NCBI GenBank assembly: GCA_017427065.1 | Contig: JAFRTL010000015.1 | Coordinates: 1-62,080, forward strand | From: Bacteroidaceae bacterium | GTDB lineage: Bacteria; Bacteroidota; Bacteroidia; Bacteroidales; Bacteroidaceae | Reading direction: 5' to 3' | Length of the DNA stretch: 62,080 nucleotides | Part shown: positions 25,418 to 34,943 of the stretch, piece by piece | How the letters are laid out: each line of letters starts with the position of its first letter | How positions within the stretch are numbered: the stretch's first letter is position 1 | Notes under the pieces: model-generated | Told to the model about the DNA's origin: nothing | The model's input: only the letters and a program-made list of their open reading frames with translations | Database searches by the model: none | Made by a program: the position numbers and the translations under genes

Positions 25418-28400
25418 ATGACCTTGAAAGAAGTGCAGCAACTCTATGCTGCCCACCCTAGTGTAGAAGGCTTGCGACGCTTGCTTTCCGATGCTTCTGT
25501 GCATCATATCTATGGTGGAGGATTGCAGGCTTCATCGGCTTCATTGGTGGCTTCTGTCCTGGTATCTGAGGGAAAGACTCCTTTCTTATATATCTTGAGT
25601 GATCAGGAAGACGCTGGTTACTTTTACCATGATCTGACACAGATTCTGGGCGATGAGCAGGTCCTCTTTTTCCCATCATCGTTCCGCAGAGCCATTAAGT
25701 ATGGTCAGAAAGATGCTGCCAACGAAGTGCTTCGAACAGAGGTACTTAGTCGGTTGTCCAAGGGTGACTGCAAGGGCCTTTGTATTGTGACCTATCCTGA
25801 TGCAGTGGCAGAGAAGGTCGTTTCTAAGGAGGAATTAAAGGACAAAACCATCCTGTTGCATAAGGGAGAGCGTGTAGACATGAAGTTCATTACCGATCTG
25901 TTGCATAGCTTAGGTTTCGAGTATGTGGACTATGTCTATGAACCTGGACAGTATGCCGTGCGTGGAAGTATCATCGATGTGTTCAGTTTCTCTTCTGAAT
26001 ATCCTTTCCGTATCGATTTCTTTGGAGATGAGGTGGATAGCCTCCGTACCTTTGAGGTGGAGAATCAACTTTCAAAGGATAAGTTGGAGGATATCGTGAT
26101 TGTGCCAGATTTGAGCAGAGCACTTAAGGAGCAGAGTAACGGTATGGTTTCTGTATTCCAGTCGCTACCAGAAGATACAGTCATCGGTATGAAAGACTTT
26201 TTCTGGCTTCGTGAACGTATCCATCAAGTGCATGATGAGGCGCTTTTGCCACAAGCCATTGCAGCCCGTGAAGCTGAAGAAACGGAATATATTGAGCTGA
26301 ACGGAAAGTTGATGGATGGGGATGAGTTCCAGATGCGTGTACTGGTTTTCCGTAGGATAGAATTTGGTACGAAACCTACGGGTACTCCTGATGCTTCCAT
26401 TCAGTTCAACATCTCTTTGCAACCGCTTTTTCATAAGAACTTCGATTTGTTGGCAGAACGTTTCAGTCAGTATCTGGCCAGTGGCTATAAATTGTATATC
26501 TGTAGTGATAGTCAGAAACAAACGGCTCGCATCCGTAGCATCTTTGAAGACCGAGGCGATGACATTAGTTTCATCGCTGTGGATCGTACGCTGCATGAGG
26601 GCTTTGCTGATGATACGCTGAAAATAGGAGTCTTCACTGATCACCAAATATTCGATCGTTTCCATAAATTCAACCTTAAGAGCGATCGTGCTCGCAGTGG
26701 TAAAGTGGCATTAAGTCTGAAGGAGTTGAATGAGTTCCAACCAGGTGACTATGTGGTGCACATTGATCATGGAGTGGGGCGCTTTGCAGGCTTGGTGCGT
26801 ATTCCTAATGGAAACACGACGCAAGAGGTGATCAAATTGGTGTATCAGCACGATGATGTGGTGTTCGTTTCTATTCACTCCTTGCATAAAGTGTCTAAGT
26901 ATAAGGGACGCGATGGAGCTCCACCCCACTTGGGAAAGTTAGGCAGTGGTGCATGGGAAAAATTGAAGGAGCGCACTAAGAAAAAGATTAAAGACATTGC
27001 ACGTGACCTAATAAGACTTTATGCTGCCCGTAAGGAGGAGAAAGGATTCCAATATAGTCCGGATAGCTATCTGCAAAGGGAATTGGAGGCCTCTTTCCTC
27101 TATGAAGATACGCCAGATCAAAGTAAGGCTACAGCAGAGGTGAAGGCCGATATGGAGAGCGATCGTCCGATGGATAGGCTTGTCTGTGGTGATGTGGGAT
27201 TTGGAAAGACAGAGGTTGCTATACGTGCGGCTTTCAAGGCGGCTACAGATGGTAAACAAGTCGCAGTTTTAGTTCCTACTACCGTGCTTGCTTATCAGCA
27301 TTATCAGACTTTCAAGGATCGATTGAAGGACATGCCAGTAAGGGTGGAATACCTGTCGAGGGCACGTACTGTCAAGCAGCAGAAAGATATCATCAAAGCA
27401 TTAGGAGCGGGCGATGTGAATATCCTTATAGGTACGCACAAACTTCTTGGAAAGGAAGTGAAATTCAAGGATTTAGGGCTGCTTATTATAGATGAAGAGC
27501 AGAAGTTTGGCGTGAGTACTAAAGAGAAACTTCGTCAGCTCAGAGTGAATGTTGATACGCTTACCATGAGCGCTACACCTATCCCTCGTACCCTGCAGTT
27601 CTCTCTAATGGGTGCCAGAGACTTATCTGTCATTCAGACTCCACCGCCCAACAGACACCCGATACAAACAGAAGTGCATACGTTCAACCCTCAGGTAATA
27701 GCTGATGCTATCAATTTTGAGATGAGTCGCAATGGACAGGTGTTCTTTGTGAACAACCGCATCAGTCGTCTGCCTGAACTTAAACTTATTATAGAACGGG
27801 AGGTGCCCGACTGTCGTGTGGTCATTGGACATGGACAGATGAATCCTGAGGAACTGGAGAAGGTCATCATGGGCTTTATCAATTACGACTATGATGTGCT
27901 GCTCTCCACTACCATTGTGGAAAACGGTATAGATATACCTAACGCCAATACGATTATCATCAATGATGCACAAAACTTCGGATTAAGCGACTTGCACCAG
28001 ATGCGTGGTCGTGTGGGAAGAAGTAACCGCAAGGCTTTTTGTTATTTGATGTCTCCACCACTTTCTGTGATAACTCCCGAAGCTCGTAGGCGTTTGCAAG
28101 CGATAGAAAACTTCAGTGATTTGGGTAGTGGCATCCACATCGCCATGCAAGACCTCGATATCCGTGGGGCAGGCAATTTGTTGGGTGCAGAGCAGAGTGG
28201 TTTTATTGCTGACTTGGGTTACGAGACATATCAGAAGGTTTTGGCAGAAGCCGTCCATGAGTTGCGCATGGATGAGTTTGGCGAACTCTTTGCAGCAGAA
28301 GAGAAAGAGGCAGAGGCAAAAGGTAAAGATGAGGCGGTATATGTAGAAGACTGTCAGGTAGAAAGTGACTTAGAGTTGCTCCTTCCTCAAGAATATGTGG

Positions 28401-28807
28401 CTGGCAGTAGTGAGCGTATGTTGCTTTATAGAGAGTTGGATGGTTTGCAAGACGAGAAACAGGTAGATGCCTTCCGTCTGCGATTAATCGATCGTTTTGG
28501 ACCAATTCCTAAGGAAACAGCAGAATTGCTTCGCATTGTTCCACTCCGCAGATTAGCAGCACGTCTTGGAGTAGAAAAGGTGGTTCTAAAGGGTGGTCAG
28601 ATGATGCTTTATTTGGTGTCCAATGCCCAAAGTCCTTACTATCAAAGCAACACATTTGGTAAACTTATAGCTTACATGATGAAATACACCCGCCGTTGTG
28701 AACTGCGTGAAAAGAACGACAAGCGCAGCATGGTGGTGAAGATGATATCTTCTGTAGAAGATGCGCTTGCCGTTCTTCAGGAAATAGTGGAAATGAAACC
28801 TGAATAG
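25418..28807 (+). CDS. mfd: Transcription-repair coupling factor Mfd
   Basis: This 1129-residue DNA translocase displaces RNA polymerase stalled at lesions and recruits UvrA. The order is: a UvrB-like N-terminal module, the RNA polymerase-interaction domain (FQPGDYVVHIDHGVGRFAGL), two RecG-like helicase lobes with GDVGFGKTEVA (Walker A) and IIDEEQKFGV (DEEQ), helicase motif VI near MRGRVGRSNRKAFCY, and a C-terminal TRCF domain. A TTG at 25409 is also in frame, but the ATG at 25418 gives the usual start. A TATCTTCG -7-like box is at 25383-25390. uvrB of the same pathway lies at 39581. Confidence 0.97.
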   Translation: MTLKEVQQLYAAHPSVEGLRRLLSDASVHHIYGGGLQASSASLVASVLVSEGKTPFLYILSDQEDAGYFYHDLTQILGDEQVLFFPSSFRRAIKYGQKDAANEVLRTEVLSRLSKGDCKGLCIVTYPDAVAEKVVSKEELKDKTILLHKGERVDMKFITDLLHSLGFEYVDYVYEPGQYAVRGSIIDVFSFSSEYPFRIDFFGDEVDSLRTFEVENQLSKDKLEDIVIVPDLSRALKEQSNGMVSVFQSLPEDTVIGMKDFFWLRERIHQVHDEALLPQAIAAREAEETEYIELNGKLMDGDEFQMRVLVFRRIEFGTKPTGTPDASIQFNISLQPLFHKNFDLLAERFSQYLASGYKLYICSDSQKQTARIRSIFEDRGDDISFIAVDRTLHEGFADDTLKIGVFTDHQIFDRFHKFNLKSDRARSGKVALSLKELNEFQPGDYVVHIDHGVGRFAGLVRIPNGNTTQEVIKLVYQHDDVVFVSIHSLHKVSKYKGRDGAPPHLGKLGSGAWEKLKERTKKKIKDIARDLIRLYAARKEEKGFQYSPDSYLQRELEASFLYEDTPDQSKATAEVKADMESDRPMDRLVCGDVGFGKTEVAIRAAFKAATDGKQVAVLVPTTVLAYQHYQTFKDRLKDMPVRVEYLSRARTVKQQKDIIKALGAGDVNILIGTHKLLGKEVKFKDLGLLIIDEEQKFGVSTKEKLRQLRVNVDTLTMSATPIPRTLQFSLMGARDLSVIQTPPPNRHPIQTEVHTFNPQVIADAINFEMSRNGQVFFVNNRISRLPELKLIIEREVPDCRVVIGHGQMNPEELEKVIMGFINYDYDVLLSTTIVENGIDIPNANTIIINDAQNFGLSDLHQMRGRVGRSNRKAFCYLMSPPLSVITPEARRRLQAIENFSDLGSGIHIAMQDLDIRGAGNLLGAEQSGFIADLGYETYQKVLAEAVHELRMDEFGELFAAEEKEAEAKGKDEAVYVEDCQVESDLELLLPQEYVAGSSERMLLYRELDGLQDEKQVDAFRLRLIDRFGPIPKETAELLRIVPLRRLAARLGVEKVVLKGGQMMLYLVSNAQSPYYQSNTFGKLIAYMMKYTRRCELREKNDKRSMVVKMISSVEDALAVLQEIVEMKPE

Positions 28808-28830
28808 TTTAGGGTTTAGGGTTTAGAGTT
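28807..28830. repeat. Heptad tandem repeat (GTTTAGG family)
   Basis: GTTTAGG, GTTTAGG and GTTTAGA repeat with a 7-base period in the convergent junction between mfd and the sugar kinase gene. A related array lies at the other end of the kinase gene (29900-29932). Confidence 0.75.
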
Positions 28831-29891
28831 TTTATAAACGCCTTCATTTCAGCATCGTGTGCTTCAACACTTTCTAATAGCTTAAACTGTGCTTTAGTCC
28901 TGACGAGATTATGATCAGGATACTTGATCTTATAGTACGTATCGCCGTTCAAGTAATCTGTCAGGAAGCGTACACATTGCATGTAGGGGAAAAGGGCCAC
29001 GGCATAGGGTAGGAGGTCTTTCTCTAATGGCGTGAGGAATGTACTGGCACTCTCCAGATAACCACGGGTAAATGCCTGGAATATTTCCATGTTGAATTCA
29101 ACATTCGCCAAATCCTTATCATCTTCTGCACCAGTATTGGCTGCTGTACGCAAGAAATCACCATAATCGGAGAAAATGAAACTTGGCATCACGGTATCGA
29201 GGTCGATGACGCACAGTACTTCTCCGTTCTCATCGAACATCATATTGTTCACTTTCGTGTCGCAGTGACAGATGCGTTTAGGTAGTTTTCCTTCGCGATG
29301 AAGGCGTTCTGCCTGACACATGTAGGTTTCACGTTTTTCTATCTCATCGATGAAATAAGTCACCTCTTTCAATCGTCCAGCAGCATCAGCAGCGATAGCC
29401 TCATGCAGTTGCTTCCTGCGGAACTCCATATTGTGAAAATCGGGAATGGTTTCTCCCAATTCCTCAGGCAAGTCAGAAAGCATGGCTTGGAAATGTCCAA
29501 AAGCCTTTCCTGCATCGTAAGAGTAGGAAGCATTGACGGTTTCAAACGTTTGGGCATTAGGGATAAAGACCATCATGCGCCAGTAGCTTTCTCCATCGAA
29601 GGCATAAGTTTTTCCTTCAGGAGTAGGGATGAAGCGCAGCACTTTGCGATCGATGTCATCAGTACCCGCAGCCTCCAGTTTTCGACGGATATGTGAAGTC
29701 ACAACCTCGATATTGTGCTGCAACAGATCCACATCCTGAAAGATATGGTGGTTGATGCGCTGCAAGACATAATCGGGCTTGTTGGCTTCTTTCGTCGTGA
29801 CCTTATAGGTGTCATTGATAAGGCCATTGCCTAGTGGCTCCACTTTTTCAATAGTACCTTCTATTTGAAATTTTGAAATAATATTTTCCAC
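28809..29891 (-). CDS. nahK: N-acetylhexosamine 1-kinase-like phosphotransferase
   Basis: This 360-residue protein has an aminoglycoside-phosphotransferase fold. From memory its whole length resembles Bifidobacterium NahK, which phosphorylates GlcNAc/GalNAc at C1. Shared blocks are LGNGLINDTY (nucleotide loop), catalytic HCDTKVNNMMFD (H209, D211, N216), CVIDLDTVMPSFIFSDYGD (metal-binding D230/D232) and the C-terminal FLTDYLNGDTYYKIKYPDHN. It is downstream of a GH109-like gene on the same strand (38-base gap filled by a repeat), so both likely serve GalNAc salvage. Specificity between GalNAc, GlcNAc and other hexoses cannot be read from sequence. The gene symbol is by similarity. Confidence 0.8.
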   Translation of the reverse strand: MENIISKFQIEGTIEKVEPLGNGLINDTYKVTTKEANKPDYVLQRINHHIFQDVDLLQHNIEVVTSHIRRKLEAAGTDDIDRKVLRFIPTPEGKTYAFDGESYWRMMVFIPNAQTFETVNASYSYDAGKAFGHFQAMLSDLPEELGETIPDFHNMEFRRKQLHEAIAADAAGRLKEVTYFIDEIEKRETYMCQAERLHREGKLPKRICHCDTKVNNMMFDENGEVLCVIDLDTVMPSFIFSDYGDFLRTAANTGAEDDKDLANVEFNMEIFQAFTRGYLESASTFLTPLEKDLLPYAVALFPYMQCVRFLTDYLNGDTYYKIKYPDHNLVRTKAQFKLLESVEAHDAEMKAFIKTLNPKP

Positions 29892-29899
29892 GATATTTA

Positions 29900-29932
29900 G
29901 TGTAGAGTTTAGGGTGTAGAGTTTAGGGTTTA
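29900..29932. repeat. Heptad tandem repeat (GTGTAGA/GTTTAGG)
   Basis: Alternating GTGTAGA and GTTTAGG units with a strict 7-base period fill the gap between the GH109-like and NahK-like genes. Its last bases contribute the stop codon of the GH109-like gene. Confidence 0.75.
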
Positions 29933-31336
29933 ATTAGCAAACGCGTAGCTGAATCCCTTGATCTTATCCTGTCCACCACGCGTAAAGTCGGGCACTTCCA
30001 CAGGGGCTGAGTTGTTCTCCAAGGAGATACGGGAAAGTTCACTTACAGCACACCATTCTGCCAAGTCATAAACGTCCATATCCAATGGCAGACCATTGTG
30101 CAAACAATATACCAGACGGTAATCCATGATGAAATCCATACCTCCATGTCCACCAACGGTCTTTGCTGTTTCTTCGAGATCTTTGGTTAGGATAGGGTTG
30201 GCATAGCGTTCCGTCAATGCCTCTTGTAGTTCCTTGGTAGCTATGAATTCACCATCACCCTTGAGATCCTTCGGAAGCAAATCGGAAGGAAGCATTTCAG
30301 GCAACAGACAGAGTTGTTGTGTAGGATACTTGGCAGCAAATCCTTTGGTTCCAACTACTTGATACATACGACTGTAAGGACGTGGAGTCATTACTCCATG
30401 TTCGATAAGAATGGTCTTTCCTTGTTCCGTCTTAATGAGTGTAGAAGTCTCATCACCATTCTGAAAGTCGGTCACTTCTTCGCCTGTAGTCTTCTTGATG
30501 TAAGCAGGTCCGTTCACGGCCTTGGTATCCATCGCTACCAAAGTCTTCAGCTGATCGCCACGATGGATGTTTAACACCTGACAAATAGGGCCAAATCCAT
30601 GCGTAGGATACACATCACCACGATGCAGACGGTTGAAATCCATGCGCCAATTGTTCCAATACTCTCCCCAATAAGGATCAAGGTTGTGCAGATAGGCCCC
30701 TTCCATGTGAAGCACCTCTCCGAAGAGTCCCTGTTGTGCCATCGCTAAAGTCGAAAGTTCAAAGAAGTCATAGCAGCAATTCTCCAGTTGGATGCAATGT
30801 TTGCGTGTCCGTTCAGAAGTGTTGATGAGTTGCCAGATCTCATCGAGCGAAGTGGCAGATGGTACCTCGATGGCCGCGTGTTTTCCATGCTCCATTGCAT
30901 AGACAGCGATAGGTGTATGGTGAATCCAGTCGGTAGCGATATACACCAAGTCGATATCGTCACGCTCGCAAAGTTGTTTGTAAACCTCCGTATCGCCACT
31001 GTAAGCGGCTGCCTCAGGAAGTCCAGCCTTGCGGAGAATCTCTTGGCAATTCTCTACATTTTCAGGAATGACATCACAAAGCGCCACAATCTTGGTGCCA
31101 GGTATATGGGTGAAACGTTCCACTGCTCCGGGACCTCTCATGCCTAAGCCAACGAAGCCTACACGTACGGTATCGATGGCTGGTGCGCGGAAAGCCAACA
31201 TGTCTTCCTGGCCTTCAGGACGTTGTGGAATTTCCACCTTTATGGGTGCATATGGATCGGGTTTTTCTTTCTTCTCGTTGGCACAGCCCATAAGAGCAAT
31301 GCATAAGGTTCCTGTTAAAATAATGTTTTTCCACAT
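29930..31336 (-). CDS. GH109-like NAD-dependent glycosidase lipoprotein (Gfo/Idh/MocA fold)
   Basis: This 468-residue protein has a lipoprotein signal peptide (LMGC, lipidated C18). A Rossmann domain follows with the NAD-binding glycines in GFVGLGMRGPG (60-70) and a Gfo/Idh/MocA substrate domain. Blocks EVPSATSLDEIW, LENCCYDFFEL, HRGDVYPTHGFGP and GVMTPRPYSRMYQV resemble family GH109 alpha-N-acetylgalactosaminidases, which use NAD+ in a redox-assisted cleavage. GH109 proteins commonly carry export signals, as here. A divergent promoter (31370-31398) lies upstream and a NahK-like kinase gene follows. A plain sugar dehydrogenase is the alternative. Confidence 0.82.
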   Translation of the reverse strand: MWKNIILTGTLCIALMGCANEKKEKPDPYAPIKVEIPQRPEGQEDMLAFRAPAIDTVRVGFVGLGMRGPGAVERFTHIPGTKIVALCDVIPENVENCQEILRKAGLPEAAAYSGDTEVYKQLCERDDIDLVYIATDWIHHTPIAVYAMEHGKHAAIEVPSATSLDEIWQLINTSERTRKHCIQLENCCYDFFELSTLAMAQQGLFGEVLHMEGAYLHNLDPYWGEYWNNWRMDFNRLHRGDVYPTHGFGPICQVLNIHRGDQLKTLVAMDTKAVNGPAYIKKTTGEEVTDFQNGDETSTLIKTEQGKTILIEHGVMTPRPYSRMYQVVGTKGFAAKYPTQQLCLLPEMLPSDLLPKDLKGDGEFIATKELQEALTERYANPILTKDLEETAKTVGGHGGMDFIMDYRLVYCLHNGLPLDMDVYDLAEWCAVSELSRISLENNSAPVEVPDFTRGGQDKIKGFSYAFAN

Positions 31337-31369
31337 AGTTTAGAATCTTTAATTGTTGTTTTAATTGTA

Positions 31370-31398
31370 CAAATTTACAATAATAATTCATCTTACAA
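31370..31398 (-). promoter_or_regulatory. Promoter of the GH109-like/kinase operon
   Basis: On the minus strand TTG (31398-31396) is followed after 18 bases by TAAATTTG (31377-31370), matching the Bacteroidota pattern TTTG-N19-TAnnTTTG within one base of spacing. It is 34 bases upstream of the ATG. Confidence 0.55.
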
Positions 31399-31475
31399 CA
31401 ATATTTTGCAGATAAAAAGTATTCTTATTGCTAAGTTTTATCTAACTTTGCAGCACTTATTATAATATAGCAAAA

Positions 31476-33800
31476 ATGATAAAGAAGATTGTTGCCGTTC
31501 TTTGGGCATTATTGATAGTTGGCTTTTTGGCATTCGTTGGAGTATTTGTTGCCATAGCCAAAGGGTGGATTGGCTATATGCCTCCACTGGAAGATCTGGA
31601 AAACCCTGATTACAAATTCGCCACACAGGTATTCTCTAGTGATGGTGAAGTATTAGGAACATATTCTTTAAGTAAGGAAAACCGTGTTTATGTGGGTTAC
31701 AACGATCTTTCTCCAGATTTGGTGAAAGCGCTGATATCTACAGAGGATGTCCGTTTTACGAATCACTCTGGTATTGATGCCATCGGACTCTTCCGTGCTA
31801 TCTTGAAGCGTGGTATATTGATGCAAAAAAATGCGGGTGGTGGTAGTACCATCACGCAACAGCTTTCCAAGCAGCTCTATTCTCCTAGTGCTGGAACCAC
31901 GATGGAACGATTGATGCAGAAACCTATTGAATGGGTAATTGCTGTCAATTTGGAACGCTATTATACCAAGGAAGAAATTTTAACGATGTACCTCAATAAA
32001 TTCGACTTCCTGAACAATGCCGTAGGTATCAAGACGGCTGCATATACTTATTTTGGATGTGAGCCTTCCGAACTGAAACCTGAGGAAGCTGCTACGCTGG
32101 TAGGTATGTGTAAGAACCCATCACTCTATAATCCGCTCCGATTCAATGAGCGTTCACGTGGGCGCAGAAATGTGGTACTTGGTCAGATGGAAAAGGCTGG
32201 ATATATTACAGAATCTCAAAAGGATTCTCTCAGTGCTCTGCCTTTGACGCTCCATTACAACCGTGTGGATCATAAGGAAGGACTGGCACCATACTTCCGC
32301 GAGTATCTTCGTGGGGTACTAACAGCTAAGAAACCAGATAAGTCTAACTATCGTGCATGGCAAGCACAGCAATACTACGAGGATTCTTTGAATTGGGAAA
32401 CCAATCCGCTTTATGGCTGGTGCGAAAAGAATTTCAAGAAGGATGGTTCTAAGTACAACCTTTATACTGATGGTTTGAAGGTCTTCTCTACCATCGATTC
32501 GCGTATGCAACGCTATGCTGAGGAATCTGTCGTAGAGCATATGAAAGAATTGCAAGCCGAGTTCTTCAAAGAAAAGAAAGGACGTAAGACGGCTCCATAT
32601 ACTTCCCGACTTACTCAGGAACAGGTTGATGAGATTATGAACAGAGCCGTGAGACAGTCGGATAGGTATCGCGTGATGAATAATGCAGGGGCCTCTGAAG
32701 CTGAAATCAATAAAGCCTTTAATACCCCACAGGAGATGTCAGTATTCACATGGGATGGTGTGATCGATACCATTATGACACCTATGGACTCCATCCGTTA
32801 TTACAAGCATTTCCTTCGCTCAGGATTTATGTCTATGGATCCACGTAACGGTCATGTGAAGGCTTATGTTGGTGGAACGAACTTCAACTATTTCCAGTAC
32901 GACATGGTGATGCAAGGACGTCGTCAGGTAGGTTCTACTATCAAACCGTTCGTCTATACGTTGGCTATGGAAAGCGGCATTTCTCCTTGTGATCCCGTTC
33001 GTCATGTGGAATATACCTTGCTCGACGAAAATGGACGAGCTTGGACTCCAAGAAATGCCAGCCGTAGTCGTTATGGAGAAATGGTGACGGTGAAGTGGGG
33101 TTTGCAGAATTCCGACAACTGGATCACTGCTTATCTCATGAGTCGTCTTAGTCCGTATAGCTTAAAGCGCTTGATTCATAGCTTTGGTGTACGCAATCAG
33201 GAAATCGATCCAACCGTCTCTCTCTGTCTGGGACCTTGTGAGATTTCAGTTGGAGAGATGGTTAGTGCCTATACGGCATTCCCCAATAAGGGTATTCGCA
33301 TTGCCCCTCTGTTTGTTTCCAGAATAGAGGATAGCGATGGCAATATTGTGGCGACGTTCACTTCTGATATGAATGAGGTAATCAGTCAGACCAGTGCTTA
33401 TAAGATGCTCGACATGCTGCGTGCGGTAGTGAATGGAGGTACGGGTAGTCGTGTACGTAACCGTTATAACATCACCGCCGACATGGGAGCCAAGACGGGT
33501 ACCACCAATTCCAATTCTGATGGTTGGTTCATGGGTTTCACTCCTACATTGGTTTCAGGATGTTGGGTAGGTGGTGAAGATCGTGACATTCATTTCGATA
33601 CGATGGCATTTGGACAAGGTGCTTCTATGGCATTACCTATTTGGGCAAAGTATATGAACAAGGTGTTTGCAGACCCGGAATTGGGTTATTCACAAGAAGA
33701 TCGATTCTCATTCCCTGCGGGCTTTGATCCTTGTCACGATGATTCTGAGATCAGTAGTGAGGTACCCGCTGGGGTAGGCTTGGATGAGATTTTCGACTGA
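31476..33800 (+). CDS. Penicillin-binding protein 1A (bifunctional transglycosylase/transpeptidase)
   Basis: This 774-residue class A PBP has one membrane helix (about 5-28). A GT51 transglycosylase domain follows with EDVRFTNHSGID and the GGGSTITQQLSKQLY block, then a transpeptidase domain. SxxK is in GSTIKPFVYT, SxN is in QNSDNW, and KTGTTNSNSDGWFMGF is the KTG motif. It polymerises and crosslinks peptidoglycan in the periplasm. A TAACTTTG -7 box at 31443-31450 precedes it. It stops 15 bases before the FolK-like/KdsB gene. Confidence 0.95.
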   Translation: MIKKIVAVLWALLIVGFLAFVGVFVAIAKGWIGYMPPLEDLENPDYKFATQVFSSDGEVLGTYSLSKENRVYVGYNDLSPDLVKALISTEDVRFTNHSGIDAIGLFRAILKRGILMQKNAGGGSTITQQLSKQLYSPSAGTTMERLMQKPIEWVIAVNLERYYTKEEILTMYLNKFDFLNNAVGIKTAAYTYFGCEPSELKPEEAATLVGMCKNPSLYNPLRFNERSRGRRNVVLGQMEKAGYITESQKDSLSALPLTLHYNRVDHKEGLAPYFREYLRGVLTAKKPDKSNYRAWQAQQYYEDSLNWETNPLYGWCEKNFKKDGSKYNLYTDGLKVFSTIDSRMQRYAEESVVEHMKELQAEFFKEKKGRKTAPYTSRLTQEQVDEIMNRAVRQSDRYRVMNNAGASEAEINKAFNTPQEMSVFTWDGVIDTIMTPMDSIRYYKHFLRSGFMSMDPRNGHVKAYVGGTNFNYFQYDMVMQGRRQVGSTIKPFVYTLAMESGISPCDPVRHVEYTLLDENGRAWTPRNASRSRYGEMVTVKWGLQNSDNWITAYLMSRLSPYSLKRLIHSFGVRNQEIDPTVSLCLGPCEISVGEMVSAYTAFPNKGIRIAPLFVSRIEDSDGNIVATFTSDMNEVISQTSAYKMLDMLRAVVNGGTGSRVRNRYNITADMGAKTGTTNSNSDGWFMGFTPTLVSGCWVGGEDRDIHFDTMAFGQGASMALPIWAKYMNKVFADPELGYSQEDRFSFPAGFDPCHDDSEISSEVPAGVGLDEIFD

Positions 33801-33815
33801 TGTGTTTTGGGGGTA

Positions 33816-34943
33816 ATGAAGTATCAGATTTCCATAGGAAGTAATACTGCACCAGAAACCAACTTGCAGAAAGCCCACGAAGCACTTGATACGCTTTTCC
33901 CAGACATCCGTTACAGCACCGTCAAAGAGACCCCATCCTTCGGATTCCATCATCTGTCAGTGTTTCTTGATCAGGTGGCACAGTTTTCTTCATCCTTGTC
34001 AGCTTCTGAGATCATTCGACTCTTGAAAGGTGTAGAGCGTGAAATCGGGCGGTTGCCAGGAGAGAAGGAACGTGAGATAGTAAAGATAGATTTGGATTTA
34101 TTGGCAAGTGAGGTGGAGGTATTTAAGGCTGAAGACTTGAAAAGAACCTACATTCAGGAAGGACTTGCCGAACTAAATAAAAAGACCATGAGATTTTTAG
34201 GACTTATACCAGCACGCTATGCATCAACCAGATTCCCTGCAAAGCCTTTGGCTATGCTTGGTGGTAAGACGGTAATACAGCGTGTATATGAACAAGTGGT
34301 GGGCTGTGTAGATGATGCTTATGTTGCTACTGATGATGAGCGAATTGCTAAGGTCGTAGAGAATTTTGGTGGTAAAGTGGTGATGACCTCTACGTCACAT
34401 AAAAGTGGTACAGACCGTTGTCGTGAGGCGGCTTCGAAGGTGGATGGTCAGTTTGATGTTATTATCAACATCCAAGGAGACGAGCCATTCATTCATCCAT
34501 CTCAGATAGAGACCGTCAAACAATGCTTTGATGACGATACGACGCAGATTGCTACTTTAGTGAGACCTTTTCCTTTTGATGCGTCTATAGAACAACTCCA
34601 GAATCCTAATGGTGTCAAGGTTGTGATAGATAAGGACCTCCATGCCCTTTATTTCAGTCGTTCTGTGATTCCTTATCTTCGTGGAGTGGAGTCTTCAGAA
34701 TGGTTGACGCATCATACTTTTTATAAACACATCGGACTCTATGCTTACCAACGGACTGTGCTTGATGAAATCACATCATTACCACAATCATCATTGGAAT
34801 TGGCAGAGTCTCTAGAGCAATTACGCTGGCTAGAAAATGGCTATACGATAAAAGTAGGTCTCACAGATGTAGAAACTATAGGTATTGATACTCCGGAAGA
34901 CCTTCGTCGTGCGGAGGAATTTTTGAAGAATCATGTTGGATAG
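33816..34943 (+). CDS. kdsB: FolK-like domain fused to CMP-KDO synthetase (KdsB)
   Basis: This is a 375-residue frame with two parts. Residues 1-124 resemble 6-hydroxymethyl-dihydropterin pyrophosphokinase: ISIGSN at the start, LLKGVEREIGR in the middle and the metal-binding IDLDLL. The usual RWGPR before IDLDLL is missing and the C-terminal part is short. Residues 125-375 are a full CMP-KDO synthetase (MRFLGLIPARYASTRFPAKP, SGTDRC, NIQGDEPFI, IGIDTPEDL), which activates KDO for lipid A core. No stop separates them. An internal ATG at 34188 could give a separate 251-residue KdsB. A TTG at 33807 is in frame but less likely than the ATG at 33816. Confidence 0.85.
   Translation: MKYQISIGSNTAPETNLQKAHEALDTLFPDIRYSTVKETPSFGFHHLSVFLDQVAQFSSSLSASEIIRLLKGVEREIGRLPGEKEREIVKIDLDLLASEVEVFKAEDLKRTYIQEGLAELNKKTMRFLGLIPARYASTRFPAKPLAMLGGKTVIQRVYEQVVGCVDDAYVATDDERIAKVVENFGGKVVMTSTSHKSGTDRCREAASKVDGQFDVIINIQGDEPFIHPSQIETVKQCFDDDTTQIATLVRPFPFDASIEQLQNPNGVKVVIDKDLHALYFSRSVIPYLRGVESSEWLTHHTFYKHIGLYAYQRTVLDEITSLPQSSLELAESLEQLRWLENGYTIKVGLTDVETIGIDTPEDLRRAEEFLKNHVG

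Noticed and set aside
28807-28830. Telomere-like GTTTAGG repeats
   Set aside because: The repeat is short, internal and between two bacterial genes, and is one of several heptad families. Linear chromosome ends are not indicated.
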